64,000 nt of DNA from Orychophragmus violaceus (GCA_030180135.1 CM058230.1:9735082-9799081), one strand, 5' to 3'. Positions 33,501-44,560 are shown, numbered from the stretch's first letter. The notes: a model not told the origin generated them from the sequence alone. Program-made: numbers and translations.

Positions 33501-33906
33501 CAAAGGAGTTTCATGAAAGAGTCTGACACAAGCACAAATGCACAACCCTCTAAAGAAAAGTAATCTTCTTTTCCGATTCTCATACTAGCGGCTCCTATTT
33601 TTACACCTCCGCAAGAAGCTTGCATTAACCTTCCACTGCTGATACAAAATGGCAATGACATGTCAACTAATCAAGCAACTGACAATGAATGCTCAATGGG
33701 GCATTTTTCTCTTCTTCTGCTGCTATTTGAAATACCAACCAGCCTATTGCAGACACTGTAGTGACTACTGCACCTGAGATAAAGATTGCACCTTTGTTTT
33801 CAGATCAAGACTTTCCTCTGTTGGTAGCACCAGCTACAAATACTACTATCATTTATGCAGTCCCTGCATTCACAAGCTACAGTTCTGGCCCAAATCTGAA
33901 TTTATT

Positions 33907-34800
33907 GTGTATGTCCATCCGATAATCACCAGATTAAAAGCAGGTGTCAGGAAACCAAATAGTTTATCTATCAATTCCGCTCCTCCTGAACCAAAAACTT
34001 TAACTGTTGATCTTAACCATTTTGGAAGAACAACAACAATGACATCTCGAATGGAATCACTTGCTTTAACAAAACCTTTTCTATGGTTCCATTTCAGTCG
34101 GACATGCATATACTTGGGTGAAATATGGGTTTTTCGAACCAAGTTACATGCTGATGGAAGTTTGGAAAAACTCAAAGCTCATCTCGTAGCTAAGAATTTC
34201 AACCAAGAAGAGGGAATTGATTACTTGGACACATATAGCCTTGTTGTAAAGACTTCCATAGTACACTTGGTTCTTGACGTTGCAACAAAACACAAATGGG
34301 ATATCAAGCAACTCGAAATCACTAATGATTTCTTATATGGTGACTTAACTGAGACTTTCTATAGAAATTTGGTTATGTATGCAAGTTTCATAAAGCAATC
34401 TACAGCTAAAAGAAAGCTCCTCGTGCTTGGTTCAGCAAGTTCAACTGTTCTCTTGGAATTCGGTTTCATATGTAGTAGACATGACCTTTCATTGTTTGTT
34501 CATCTGCAAAATGATGACATTATACTTCTGCTACTTAATGTCCATGATATGGTGTTAATATGGAATAATAACACTTTCATTTCTAAGCTTCTTGAGACTT
34601 CGAAAACATAGTTTGTGATTAAGGATATGGGGCTGCTACACTACATCTTGAGAATTGAATATCAATTGCATTAAGGTAGACTGTTTCTGAATCAAGATAA
34701 ATACGTAGAGGGTCTACTGCAAATCTCTGGCATAGCAGACTGCTCACCTATCGCAACTCCCCTACTCCTTCTGCTTAACAAATTTTCACAACAGGAGGAT
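33907..34800 (+). pseudogene. Copia E reverse transcriptase remnant
   Basis: A 234-codon open stretch (33907-34611) encodes Copia reverse transcriptase blocks: VFRTKLHADGSLEKLKAHLV, NQEEGIDYLDTYSLVV, KWDIKQLEITNDFLYGDLTE and LLLLNVHDMVLI. In the last, the usual catalytic Asp-Asp pair reads His-Asp. The part between the fingers and the active site is shortened. A degenerate continuation (KDMGLLHYIL) runs to the insertion of F. Confidence 0.85.
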
Positions 34801-34825
34801 CTCTTTCCTGAGCCTACTTATCTTC

Positions 34826-35227
34826 TGTTGTTACAAAAATCCGACCTAGTCAATATTACGGGCTGCGATTTGGAGTATTTGAACTGCGAGGTGAAATGTA
34901 AATATAATATGAGGACGAAATGATTCTTTATTAATCTTAAGGCCGGAGCCGAGCAATGAACAGGATGGTACGAGGTGTGAGTCCGTCGAATGACGTGCTC
35001 GCTAAACAGTACTTGAGGTCGGAGCTTTATAGAAGTAGCTCGGCCTCTCGTAAGTTACAATCTGTCTAAAATGAAGAATGGACGGTCCTATTTATAGCGC
35101 TTGGACGCTGACTCTTTCTTGGGCTGTTGACTCCTTAGCGGGCCTGTCTTCTTGGGCCGAGGTGATATAGCTGATTTAATTAGATTTCCAATGGGCTTAT
35201 TGATGGGTGCTAAACCCATATCCAACA
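34826..35227 (-). repeat. 3' LTR of element F
   Basis: 402 bp. Contains CTATAAATAG on the minus strand at 35088-35097. Confidence 0.93.
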
Positions 35228-35250
35228 ATTAGTCCCCCCCCCCAGTTCGT
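35228..35250 (-). other. Polypurine tract of element F
   Basis: Plus strand ATTAG followed by a run of ten or more C; the minus strand is a G-tract ending next to the 3' LTR. Confidence 0.8.
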
Positions 35251-35589
35251 CGAGTCGTGGCGCTGAGCTCGGCGAATTTCCTTGGATATTTAAGTCACGA
35301 GGAAATCTGGTTAAAGGATCGTTTTTTTTGCTTTTCGGGTCTTTTGTACTCTAGCGCACGTGTCTTCATTTTACTGGGGGGACAGGAAAGCACTAACGGT
35401 TGTACGGAGAAGGGGTTGTTGCGTATCTCCTGCTACGTCATATGGGCAACCGTCGAGCCTTGGGATTTTCAAAAAGGTGAATGATGATGTTTCCTGAATG
35501 TCTCCCTGGTACAAATACCCTTCAGAGGAGGTCCTCTCCTTCATTCTTTTCTGTTTCTGCTTCGTGTGTTTTTTGTTCGACTCCTAGCG

Positions 35590-37656
35590 ATGAGTTTTTC
35601 ATCTGATTCCTCCTCTTCTAGTAGTGATAGTGACACTGATGGCTCGTTTATTTCTGTGGGAACTGACTCCCCCTTTCTGAAGACATCTGGTGGTGAAGCA
35701 GGGCCTGTTGGATCGTGTGAAGAGTTCGTCTTCCGTGCGTCGTCGCCTTCGTTTTGATGTCCCAGAGTTTCAAGTGAATAGCTCTAGTTTGGGTATTATT
35801 CGCGAGACAGCTCGGGTAAAAAAGGTTTTGGTTTCACGCGAGATTCAGGGATCTTCGTGCAAGCAATCGACTTTGGATGAAATTGTAAGGGCTCACGCGC
35901 GAATCCCTGGTCTCGTGCTTCGTCTCCCGACTAAGGATGAGCGGCTGTGGTCCGTTCCTATCGGGTGGATATGTCTTTATGACTGCTGGTTTGTGAAATA
36001 TCACCTTTGGTTCCCTCTTCCTAAGCTTCTGATCGGTTACTGTGAGCAACGCCGAATCGCTCTTTTCCAACTTTGTCCGGCCGCGATTCGCAACATGGTT
36101 GCCATTTTATTGCTTGGTGCTGAAGGAAGGGTTGATGTGACTCTTTGGTTTTTTTAGGAAGTGATGAGGATTTCTACCAACAAGACGATCGCTGGCACGC
36201 GTTATGTTTCTGCGAAGAGTCGATACGGGCTCAAACTTGTTTCTGGGGCTGTGAGTAAGATATATGATTGGCAGGACAGGTACTTTTTTGCGAAGGTTAA
36301 CGATGCCTCGGTTCCTGATAGCAACAGGTTGTTTCAATCATCATGGAATCATGACCACGGTATAGTTCCTTTCTTTCTTTGTTTATTTTTATCTTTTTTT
36401 GAATTCGTTCAAGCTTTCTCTTTTCAGATCGTCGTACATTCAGTGATTCCTATCCGACGGACTTTCCTCTAGGTTTGAGGAAGCTGTCCTCGCTTGGCCC
36501 TCTGGTGTGGCCCGATGTCAAGATGGAGAGGATTCGGAGGTGCTTTTCTCGCATAGATGCTGGTTTGGCCAAGTGGAGGCTTAAGGAAGATCGGCCGTCT
36601 GGGATTGTGTCGTCTAATGTTGCTAGCGGTGACCGCCATTTACCGAAGGTAAAGAAGGTAAAAACGGGTGAGGGTTTTTTGGCTTCTTCGTCCGTAGCTG
36701 CGCCGTTGGTTCGTGCTAGAGCAGCTGACTCTTCAGTATGCTTTGAATATTCTGGCTCCGAGGAGGTTACAAATGATGCTGACGCGTGCACTCGACTTCT
36801 TTGGTCAGTTGGGGCAAATTCATTGAGCAACCGCTTTCCGGTTTCTTCGTTTTTTGGTCCGACTTACATCGTGGGGTTGGGTGTTCTCGTGTTCGGGTAA
36901 GGTCCAACCTCTCTTCTTTTTTCTTTTTTCTTTTTTTTTGACGAAGTTTAGTTCCTTTGTTAGGCGATTGTGGACGAGAATCGATTGATTGATGCTTATG
37001 AGCAAGAAGTTCGTGCGCTAAAGCTTGAGAAGGAGAGGCTAGGGGCGGAGCTTCTTGAGGCGTGTTCCAAGGTTCGCTAGCTAGAAGGAGTTAGCGAGGT
37101 TCTTGGTCGTGAGAGGGAAAGGGCTGAAGGCCTCGAGCTTCGGATATCTGATGCTCTGCGGGAAAAGGACTTGTTACTTGCTGCCCAGGTTTCGTGTCGA
37201 GCAGAGTGCGATAAGTTGCGTGCGTCTTGTGTTTGTGAAGTTGCTCGATCAAAGGCCAAAGTATTTAGTAGGGCGGAGGCTCGTTTGGCGAAGATCAGGC
37301 AGGCTAGGGAGGAGGAGATACGTTCCCGGGATAAGTTTTTGGAGCTGAACCAAGTTACCTCGGTTTTAGCATCGTACCGGCTTTTGATTGACGGTGGTGT
37401 GGGCGTTCCGAGATGGAAGATTGAGCGACTTGTTGCGGACGAGAAGATTCTCAGGGAGGAACTTCACTCGATGAACTATACCGAGCTCTCCGAGGGGGAT
37501 CTTCGTATGACTCCTTTGGGTGGTCGGGATCGTCGAAGGGATATTTTGGCGGGTCGATTTGTTTGGGACGTGCATGGTTCGAATGAGGGGATTATTACTG
37601 CTGCTGATATCGCGAGGCTTCGTGGCGAAGGGCTTGTTCCTGCGGGGGAAAGTTAG
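35590..37656 (+). pseudogene. Antisense extra gene of Tat element F (gypsy-type transposon domain and coiled coil)
   Basis: Runs opposite to F between integrase and 3' LTR. It starts with a Ser/Asp-rich tract (MSFSSDSSSSSSDSDTDGS). After a frame change it encodes a plant 'putative gypsy type transposon' domain (PF04195-like, from memory): LRLPTKDERLWSVPIGWICL, FVKYHLWFPLPKLLIGYC, LCPAAIRNMVAILLL (about 35930-36115). A TAG at 36155 interrupts it. A GT-AG intron is likely at 36360-36427 (GTATAG...TTTCAG), joining DRRTFSDSYPTDFP in frame. A second is likely at 36897-36963, after a probable frameshift. The last exon (36964-37656) is a Glu/Lys/Arg-rich coiled coil with one stop at 37078. Function unknown; such antisense frames occur in Tat elements of several plants. 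Confidence 0.7.
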
Positions 37657-37789
37657 GTCTTATCTTTGTTTTTATTGTTGTCTCTTGTTCTTTTACTTGG
37701 CTCTTTGTGAACCCCCCCCCCCTTTGTTTATCGTTTGTTTTTAAAAACAATGAATGAGGTTGGTTTTGTTTCTGTTTTTAGTCGTTTCT

Positions 37790-38215
37790 TTTGCGTTTTT
37801 AGGGGCGGGGTTATTGCCGGCTTATCCTGTTACTAGTTTTTAGGGACGAGTACTGCTCGGTTTATCTTGTAACCTTTTTTGGGGGTGCGGGCTATTGCCG
37901 GCTTATCCCGTGATAACCTTTAGGTGCGAGTACGTGCTCGGCTTAACCTGTGGCTGTTCTTAGGTGCGGTGTTGTTGCCAGCTTATCCAGTTAATTGATT
38001 TTAGGAGCGAATTCGGCTTATCCTGTGTCTGACTCGGAAGGGCGAGTACGTGCTCATCTTATCATGTGGTCTATCGTAGGTGCAGATCTGATGCCGGCTT
38101 ATCCTGTATATCTCTTTGAGGGCGAGCTCGAGCTCGGCTTATCTCGTTTTATATTTAGTTTTAGGTGCGAGTACGTGCTCGGCTTATCCTGTTGAAGTCT
38201 TCGGCTTATTTTATT
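37790..38215. repeat. Short tandem repeats in 3' region of element F
   Basis: About ten degenerate copies of a unit near 40-45 bp, built on TTTTAGGTGCGAGTACGTGC then TCGGCTTATCCTGT. Tandem repeats in this position are a known feature of Tat-type 3' regions and a suggested source of satellites. Confidence 0.8.
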
Positions 38216-38478
38216 CGTTTAGTTATGACTTTCTGCGGGTCTGGGACCGGCTTGGTCAGTGACTTTTGCGTTAGTCACTTCTTTGAGCAATGCATCGCTC
38301 TCACCGATCGTTTCACCAGAACGTCGGTGAGCGTGGGGGAATGCAAGCGAGGATCTCCCTTTTTTGATGAAAAGGAGGTTTTCATAAAGATTTTTATTGA
38401 AGTAGTTGGACCTTTAAAAAGGCTGCTTACGTATCCTCCAAGGAGGAATCAAGCCGTCCGTAGTTCAATTTTACACTG

Positions 38479-38519
<41 letters not shown>
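38479..38519. repeat. (TA)n microsatellite
   Basis: About 20 TA dinucleotides directly after the integrase stop. Confidence 0.95.
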
Positions 38520-38521
<2 letters not shown>

Positions 38522-39584
38522 AATAGTAGTATCTTTTGAGTGTATTAGCGTTCCACGACATGGGTATTGCTTCTCCATTCATAGTGACGAGCTCGTTTAC
38601 TCCTGGTTTTACGACCTTTGAGATGATGTATGGGCCTTCCCAGTTTGCTCCGAGTTTTCCTGCTCGATGCTCTCTTGTGTTTTCGAACACCTCTCGCAAG
38701 ACGAGGTCCCCGTCGTTAAAGTGCCTTCCTTTGACTTTCTTGTTATAATAGCGTGTGGCCTGTTGTTGGTAATTTTGGATTCGGAGTAGCGCCTGGTCGC
38801 GCTTTTCTTCAGCGTGATCTAGGTGAATGATGATCATGTGGTTGTTGAGATCTTCTCGTTCCGGTGCAAGTGTGCGCCTGATTGTAGGTATGCTGGCCTC
38901 AGCTGGTGCCATTGCCTCCATCCCGTGTGATAGAGAAAAAGGAGTTTGACCCGTCGCTCGTCTCGGGGTTGGTCTGTGCGACCATAGCACGCCATCCAGT
39001 TCGTCAGCCCAAACTCTCTTTTTGCTTTCGAAGCGCTTCTTGAGTCCATCGATAATCGTCTTGTTTGTGGCTTCGACCTGCCCGTTTCCTTGAGGATAGC
39101 GGGGTGTTGATTTTCTTAGGCGGATCTTCCACCTTGCGCAGGAGCCCTCGAAGATATTTGATATGAACTGTGATCCATTGTCCGTTACTATCTCATATGG
39201 CAGGCCGTGGCGGCAGATGAAATACTTCCATACGAACTTCTGTACGTCGAGGTCTCGGATGCTGGCGTAGGACTCGGCTTCTATCCATTTGGTGAAGTAG
39301 TCTGTCATTATGATGACGAACTTCTTTTGCCGGGAGGCCGGCATGGGGCCCATTATATCCATTGCCCATCGCATGAACGGGTACGGGGCAGCCGAGGTGG
39401 TCAGAAGTTCGGCGGGCTGGTGTATGTCTGGTGCGTGTCGTTGGCACTTTTCACAACGGGCAACGTACTTTTCAGAGTCCGCTATCATTGTTGGCCAGAA
39501 GTGTCCCTGCCTTTTGATCTTCGTGGCGAGCGACCGACCGTTGGAATGATTTCCTCCTGCTCCTTCATGTGTCTCTTCCAACAC
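38520..39584 (-). CDS. Integrase of element F
   Basis: Open 354-codon frame, the C-terminal part of pol. A zinc-binding HHCC module stands at the start (HEGAGGNH, then CEKCQRH), followed by the DDE core: Asp near residue 75 (WAMDIMGP), Asp near 134 (VTDNGSQF) and Glu near 170 (GNGQVEATNK). The C-terminal part (GDLVLREVFENTREHRAGKL, NWEGPYIISKV) is the usual DNA-binding tail without a chromodomain, as expected outside the chromoviruses. The start shown is only the first ATG after a frameshift near 39660-39690: the same frame is open further upstream (VISDGKLYRVSASKALLRC) and overlaps the end of the RNase H frame. All catalytic residues are present. Confidence 0.9.
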
Positions 39585-39658
39585 CCATTTGATTTCTTCT
39601 CCATTGACGCAGCGGAGCAGGGCCTTCGATGCGCTTACGCGGTATAGTTTTCCATCAC

Positions 39659-41146
39659 TTATAACGTAGTGAGCGCACCTTGCTTTGAGGCGTCAGGCCG
39701 CCATCTGTTTTCCAGTGTTTCTCCCTTCAAGATGTAGGCCATGATCTCGTCCCTCCAATCGTTCCTTTGTTCTGCGGCGTCCCTTGTGGCAGAACCGTTT
39801 GCTTCGTCGGATTCATCCATCTTTTCTTCAGGTTCGGTCACTACGAACAGGTTCTTGGTTTGGCTTATGCTCGGTTTTTTTATGCATTCAACTGGTATGA
39901 CCCGTCGCAAGTCTGGATCGGATGTGGAGGCGAGGGCCGCGAGTGCGTCAGCTGACGAATTGTCGCTTCGCGGACTCTTCGTGAGTGAGAAGATGCCGAA
40001 CTCGCTGGCTAGCTTCTGAACCACCTTCAAGTATGCGCCCATTCGGTCGTTTTTGGCTTCATACTCTCCGTTGTATTGGCTGGCCACGAGCTGTGAATCG
40101 CAGAACGCGTCGATGTGCCTTGCTCCGGTTGCCTTTGCTAGTCGCAGCCCTGCTATTAGGGCTTCGTATTCTGCTTCGTTATTGGATGCAGGGAATGCTA
40201 GTCGAAATGATTGTTCCAGTATTTCCCCGCTTGGAGAGGTTAGTCTGATGCCGATCCCTGACCCATTATGGGAAGACGAACCGTCGGCGTAAAGAGTCCA
40301 CTTCTCGACTGTGGCTTGGTTCCCGTCGCGGGTCAACTCTGGTGGTAATTCGATCAGGAAATCTGCCAAGACTTGTGATTTTGCGCTTGTTCGTGGTTTG
40401 TATTCAATATCATATTCGGTCAGTTCCACTGCCCACTTCGCCATTCGTCCTGATTGATTCGGGCTGTGGAGTATGGTTCGCAATGGTTGGTTGGTGAGGA
40501 CGGTCACCGAATGGGACTGAAAGTATGAGCGTAGTTTCCTTGCCGAGGTGACGACTGCGAGGGCCAGTTTTTCTAAGGTGGAGTACCGAGTTTCGGTGTC
40601 ATCTATGCTTTTGCTGATATAAAAGATCGGCTTCTGGTCTTCTCTGTCTTCTCTGACGAGGACGCCGCTCACTGCGTGGCCCGATACCGATATGTAGACG
40701 TATAGGATTTTTCCTTCTTCTGGTTTGGATAAGACGGGAGGTGTAGATAAGTATTCTTTCAACTGTTGGAATGCGTCCTCGCATCTGCCGTCCCACTCGA
40801 ACTGTTTGTTTCCTCGAAGGAGCTGATAGAATGGCAGGCATCTATCTGTCGATTTTGAGATGAATCGGCTTAGTGCGGCGATTCGTCCGGTGAGTTTTTG
40901 CACTTCACGTGTGTTTCTTGGTGAGGGGAGTTCTGTGAGTGCTGCGATCTTCTGCGGGTTCGCCTCTATCCCTCTTTTGGTGACTATGTATCCCAGGAAT
41001 TCTCCAGAGGTGACTCTGAATGTGCATTTCGCTGGGTTGACTTTCATTTCGTACTTGTTCAAGCTGCCAAAGCAGGTCGTAAGATGAGGGATGTGATCAT
41101 TAGCCGAAGCCGACTTCACCAGCATATCGTCGATATATACTTCCAT
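39659..41146 (-). pseudogene. Reverse transcriptase end and two RNase H domains of element F
   Basis: 495-codon segment starting at the reverse transcriptase active site (VYIDDMLVKS). It runs through the thumb and a first RNase H (about residues 135-270: LEKLALAVVTSARKLR, AKWAVELTEYDIEY). A second RNase H follows at about 281-413, with LYADGSSS, NNEAEYEALIAGL, CDSQLVASQ and SSADALAALA. The second domain keeps the Asp-Glu-Asp-Asp set and is the archaeal-like RNase H typical of Tat. Upstream it is cut off from the rest of the enzyme by an in-frame TGA; downstream a frameshift separates it from integrase. Non-functional as it stands. Confidence 0.88.
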
Positions 41147-41248
41147 CGTTTGTCATATTTGGTCGGCGAACATTTTGTTGACAAGCCTTTGGTATGTTGC
41201 CCCAGCATTCTTCAAGCCGAATGGCATGACTTTGTAACAGTATGTGCC

Positions 41249-42463
41249 TCAATCGGTGATAAATGACGTCTTCTCGCGGTCGTCAGGGTGCATCATTATC
41301 TGGTTATATCCTGCGAAGGCGTCCATGAATGATAAGAGCTTGTTGCCTGTGGTGGCCTCGACGAGTCTGTCGATGTGAGGGAATGAGAAGCTGTCTTTCG
41401 GGCAGGCTTTGTTAAGATCTGTGAAGTCGACGCATACTCGCCACTTTCCGTTCTTTTTCTTGACTACCACCGGGTTTGCGAGCCAGTCTGGGTATTTTAC
41501 CTCGGTTATCGAACTGGCCTTGGATAGTCTCTCTACTTCTTCATTCACGGCTTGGGATCGTTCTGGGCCTAATTTTCTTCTTTTCTGTTTTATTGGCTTG
41601 AATGCTGGATCAACGCGGAGTTCGTGGCATGTTACAGTGGGGTCAATTCCCTTCATGTCGCTTGTTGACCAGGCGAAGGTTGAGGCGTTTTGGCAGAGGA
41701 ACTCGATGAGTTGGTCTTTTAAATCCTTCCTCAGATCTGCGCCTATACCCACACATCGCCCTGGGTCGCTGATATCGATGTTGACTTGCTCGACGATATC
41801 GCGGTCAGGTCCTTCTGGGGGCTGCAGTTCTATTTTGGGTTCGGCGAGCAAGCAGGCTCGAAATTTTTTGCGTAGCTTGTGCTCGACTAGGAAGCAGGTG
41901 CTAGAGACTTCCTGGCTTCCGCGGAGTGTGAATGTTCCGCCTGAGGTAGGAAACTTGACACATTGGTAGTAGGTTGACGGGACTGCCTTCATGGTATGAA
42001 TCCATGGTGTGCCCAAGATGGCGTTGTAGATTGCCGGTCGGTCCACGATCACGAATTTGGTCACTGCCGTTGTTCGCCTGACGCGAACCGGTAGTTTGAT
42101 GGTCCCGACGGTTGTTGTTGTGCTTCCCGTAAAGTCGGTTAGTGGCCTTTCTAATCGCTTTATCTCATAGTCGTGCAGTTCCATCCTTCTCAGGGTGTCT
42201 TCGTATATGAGGTCGACCGTGCTTCCCGTGTCGATTAGGACTCTTGTCACTTCGCAATCGCCGATCTGTACTTCGACGACGAGCGGGTCGTTATGTGGTT
42301 TGTATAACCCTATCTCATCGTCCTTGGTGAATTCTACCCCCTCCGTGGTCGCGAGCTCACTGCTCGTGCTTGACCTGTGACGCCGATACGTTTCTACTCT
42401 TCGTCTGTATTCTTTTATCGATCGTACTGAGTCGCTGCAGGTCGGGAGTCCTCCCATGATCAT
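41249..42463 (-). pseudogene. Gag end, protease and reverse transcriptase fingers of element F
   Basis: 404-codon segment. Residues 1-30 (MIMGGLPTCSDSV) look like the end of gag. The protease active site is intact (LIDTGSTVDLI, Asp78-Thr-Gly80). The reverse transcriptase starts near residue 300 (KKNGKWRVCVDFTDLNKACP, then LSFMDAFAGYNQI with the first catalytic Asp) and stops at a TGA after SFITD. The region between this stop and 41146 contains further reverse transcriptase sequence (YCYKVMPFGLKNAGATYQRL) ending in a second TGA. Both stops could come from single base changes. Confidence 0.88.
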
Positions 42464-42525
42464 GTTGTTTGCTAGCGAAGGTCATGTCATCTCGGCTTCG
42501 TCTTAGATCGTAAAGAATTCTATCG

Positions 42526-42543
42526 TCCCCACAGACGGCGCCA
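42526..42543 (-). other. Primer binding site of element F
   Basis: The minus strand reads TGGCGCCGTCTGTGGGGA, two bases inside the 5' LTR. TGGCGCC-type primer sites are usual in Tat elements; the exact tRNA is not certain from memory. Only about 60 bp separate it from the end of gag, showing that the leader and most of gag are deleted. Confidence 0.8.
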
Positions 42544-42545
42544 AT

Positions 42546-42947
42546 TGTTGTTACAGAAATCCGACCTAGTCAATATTACGGGCTGCGATCTGGAGTATCT
42601 GAACTACGAGGTGAAATGTAAATATAATATGAGGACGAAATGATTCTTTATTAATCTTAAGGCCAGAGCCGAGCAATGAACAGGATGGTACGAGGTGTGA
42701 GTCATTCGAATGACGTGCTCGCTAAACAGTATTTGAGGTCGGAGCTTTATAGAAGTAGCTCGGCCTCTCGTAAGTTACAATCTATCTAAAATGAAGAATG
42801 GAGGGTCCTATTTATAGCGCTTGGACGCTGACTCTTTCTTGGGCTGTTGACTCCTTAGCGGACATGTCTTCTTGGGCCGAGGTGATATAGTTGATTTAAT
42901 TAGATTTCCAATGGGCTTATTGATGAGTGCTAAACCCATATCCAACA
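42546..42947 (-). repeat. 5' LTR of element F
   Basis: 402 bp, partner of 34826-35227. Confidence 0.93.
42808..42817 (-). promoter_or_regulatory. Putative TATA box of element F 5' LTR
   Basis: CTATAAATAG on the minus strand, about 130 bp from the outer LTR end and conserved in both LTRs. Confidence 0.6.
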
Positions 42948-42952
42948 TCTTC

Positions 42953-43052
42953 GAAGCTTAACAGGGAAACTGAAATTTCTTACGCTTATGCGCCTTGATA
43001 TCCAATTCTCTGTTAATACATACGCCAGGAGATGCATGCTCCAAGGATGTTT
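42953..43052 (+). pseudogene. Copia E fragment between F and G
   Basis: 100 bp encoding a piece of the Copia reverse transcriptase-RNase H region (LTGKLKFLTLMRLDIQFSVN). It joins 34825 to 50215 once F and G are removed. Confidence 0.88.
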
Positions 43053-43315
43053 TGTTGGGATTATGTCCTGAAATCACATTGTACTCACTCTAGAGATAGT
43101 TGTATTGTCGAGATCGGACAATTCATGTGGTACTGGGTAGTCATAACGTTTTGCTAGAAACCGCTTATGACAAATGAGTTGTAACTCATTTCCAGTATCA
43201 TGTGAACCTACAGGGTCACACACCTAAGCAAGTTGGATGTACTCTGCATGGGATAGATCATTGGTATATGGTCTGATCGATGTGTATTAGATACGCATCG
43301 AATTGAGTTTCTAAG

Positions 43316-43405
43316 AGGTGTATCGATCGACACCATTGGGTGCATCGGTCGATACAAGGCGTGTGTCGATCGACACCACTAAGTGTGTCGGTCGACACAA
43401 GGGCG
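43316..43405. repeat. Two bipartite palindromes in U3 of element G LTR
   Basis: Four cores (TCGATCGA, TCGGTCGA, TCGATCGA, TCGGTCGA) spaced 22, 21 and 22 bp, ending about 40-50 bp upstream of the putative TATA box. Confidence 0.9.
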
Positions 43406-43442
43406 AAACTGAGACTGATGTTTCGGTTCACCGAGGGGTCAA

Positions 43443-43452
43443 TATATATAAA
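43443..43452 (+). promoter_or_regulatory. Putative TATA box of element G LTR
   Basis: TATATATAAA, conserved in both LTRs (second copy at 49869), between the palindromes and the rest of the LTR. Confidence 0.6.
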
Positions 43453-43789
43453 CTCGTTTTATGTAATTTCGACAGAAGAGACTTGTGCGCCGCCCAGAGT
43501 GTTTTCTCAGAGAAAAAGAACACAAAACCTCAGAGAAACTAAAGTCCCAGAGAGATCCGAGCACCGGTCCTAGCATCCCGGCGGATTCCAGCTTGTGTGC
43601 GTGTGGACTGAATAGTAGAGGCGCAACGATTGGGGCGCTGCAGATCTCGTGTTGCCATAATCTTCCGCTGCTAAATCTCCAGGTAATCATAGATCTGATT
43701 CATGATTCAATTAACTAGACCCTAGATCCTAGGCTATCGGGAACTCGCGAGAATTCGGAATCTGTAGAATTGGCTCTAAGTTCCAACAG

Positions 43790-43807
43790 TGGTATCAGAG
43801 CCTTAGG
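43790..43807 (+). other. Primer binding site of element G
   Basis: TGGTATCAGAGCCTTAGG one base after the LTR, complementary to initiator tRNA-Met. Confidence 0.92.
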
Positions 43808-43943
43808 GTTTAACCATTGAATCTAAAGCATATAATTCGAAAACTGATGTGTTTGAATAGATCTATGCTTGCTGTTTCATGTTTTGATTATGAGAAACTC
43901 GGTTTTGTCTGTAAATTGAAACCATGAACTGCTGTTTTCGCAT

Positions 43944-44222
43944 GGTGTCGATCGACACACTGGGTGTGTCGGTCGACACAGAACCGCGAATTCGACAGAG
44001 TCGGCGGCTAGGGTTTTTCGCGAAGAAAAACCGAAAGCCTTCTGTGTCGATCGACACACTGGGTGTGTCGGTCGACACAGCAGACTCGGTCGAGTGTCGA
44101 TCGACACAGTTCGAGTGTCGGTCGACACAGATCAATATTCGGCGGCTAGGGTTTTCTCGTAGAGAACCTAAAAGGTCTACTGCGTCGATCGACACAGGTT
44201 GAGTGTCGATCGACACAAGCCG
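43944..44222. repeat. Four bipartite palindromes in the leader of element G
   Basis: Pairs near 43947, 44043, 44095 and 44182, each with cores 21 bp apart; the first two share the linker CACACTGGGTGTG. A near-duplicated stretch (GGCGGCTAGGGTTTT) lies between pairs. Short frames here spell repeated VSIDT/CRSTH peptides and are translations of the repeat, not genes. Confidence 0.9.
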
Positions 44223-44224
44223 AG

Positions 44225-44560
44225 CGAATGGTTAATCGGTTCAATTGGATTGGACCGGTTATCATGCTTGGTTAAGTCCGAATAGATCGGTTTAAATTGG
44301 ATGAATTAGTTCAATTGGATTGAACTGATTATCTCAATTAGCATGAACTGATGGGATAAATCAGTTTGATTGGATAAGTCGGTTCAATTGAATTGGACTG
44401 GTTATCGCGATCAGTTGAAACTGGTTTGAACGGTTTAAATTAGATAAATTGGTTCAATTGGATTGAACTGATCATCCCAATTAGTATAAACCGATTGGTT
44501 AAGATTAGTTTGATCAGATAAGTCGGTTCAATTGGATTGGACCGGTTATCAAAACTATCT
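44225..44560. repeat. Degenerate tandem repeats in the leader of element G
   Basis: Five or so copies of a block like CGGTTCAATTGGATTGGACC followed by GGTTATC, with variable spacers rich in CGGTTTAAATTGGAT. Confidence 0.75.

Larger units (their letters stand above)
31093..34825 (+). mobile_element. Copia element E, 5' two-thirds (broken)
   Basis: Starts with about 35 bp of LTR end and a primer-site-like TGGCATCAGAGCCATGG (31128), then degenerate gag, protease, integrase and reverse transcriptase in the usual Copia order. It is interrupted by F at 34826, continues at 42953-43052, is interrupted by G, and resumes at 50215. Many stops and frameshifts mark it as old. Confidence 0.88.
34826..42947 (-). 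mobile_element. Tat-type Gypsy retrotransposon F with antisense gene
   Basis: 8.1 kb; LTRs 34826-35227 and 42546-42947 (402 bp each, TGTTG...CCAACA), flanked by TCTTC (34821-34825 and 42948-42952), inserted in Copia E. Minus-strand order: 5' LTR, primer site, end of gag, protease, reverse transcriptase, RNase H, second RNase H, integrase, long 3' region with tandem repeats and an opposite-strand gene, polypurine tract, 3' LTR. The second RNase H and the long 3' region with an antisense frame are known marks of the Tat group. Gag is almost wholly deleted, and pol has two stops and a frameshift. The LTRs differ at about 15 sites by eye. Confidence 0.92.
43053..43788 (+). repeat. 5' LTR of element G
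   Basis: 736 bp with two palindrome pairs (43316-43405) and a TATA box at 43443. Confidence 0.92.

Noticed and set aside
43318..44216. Overlapping frames with repeated VSIDT, CRSTP or DRHS peptides
   Set aside because: They translate the palindrome repeats in several frames and both strands; no domain and no conservation of one frame.
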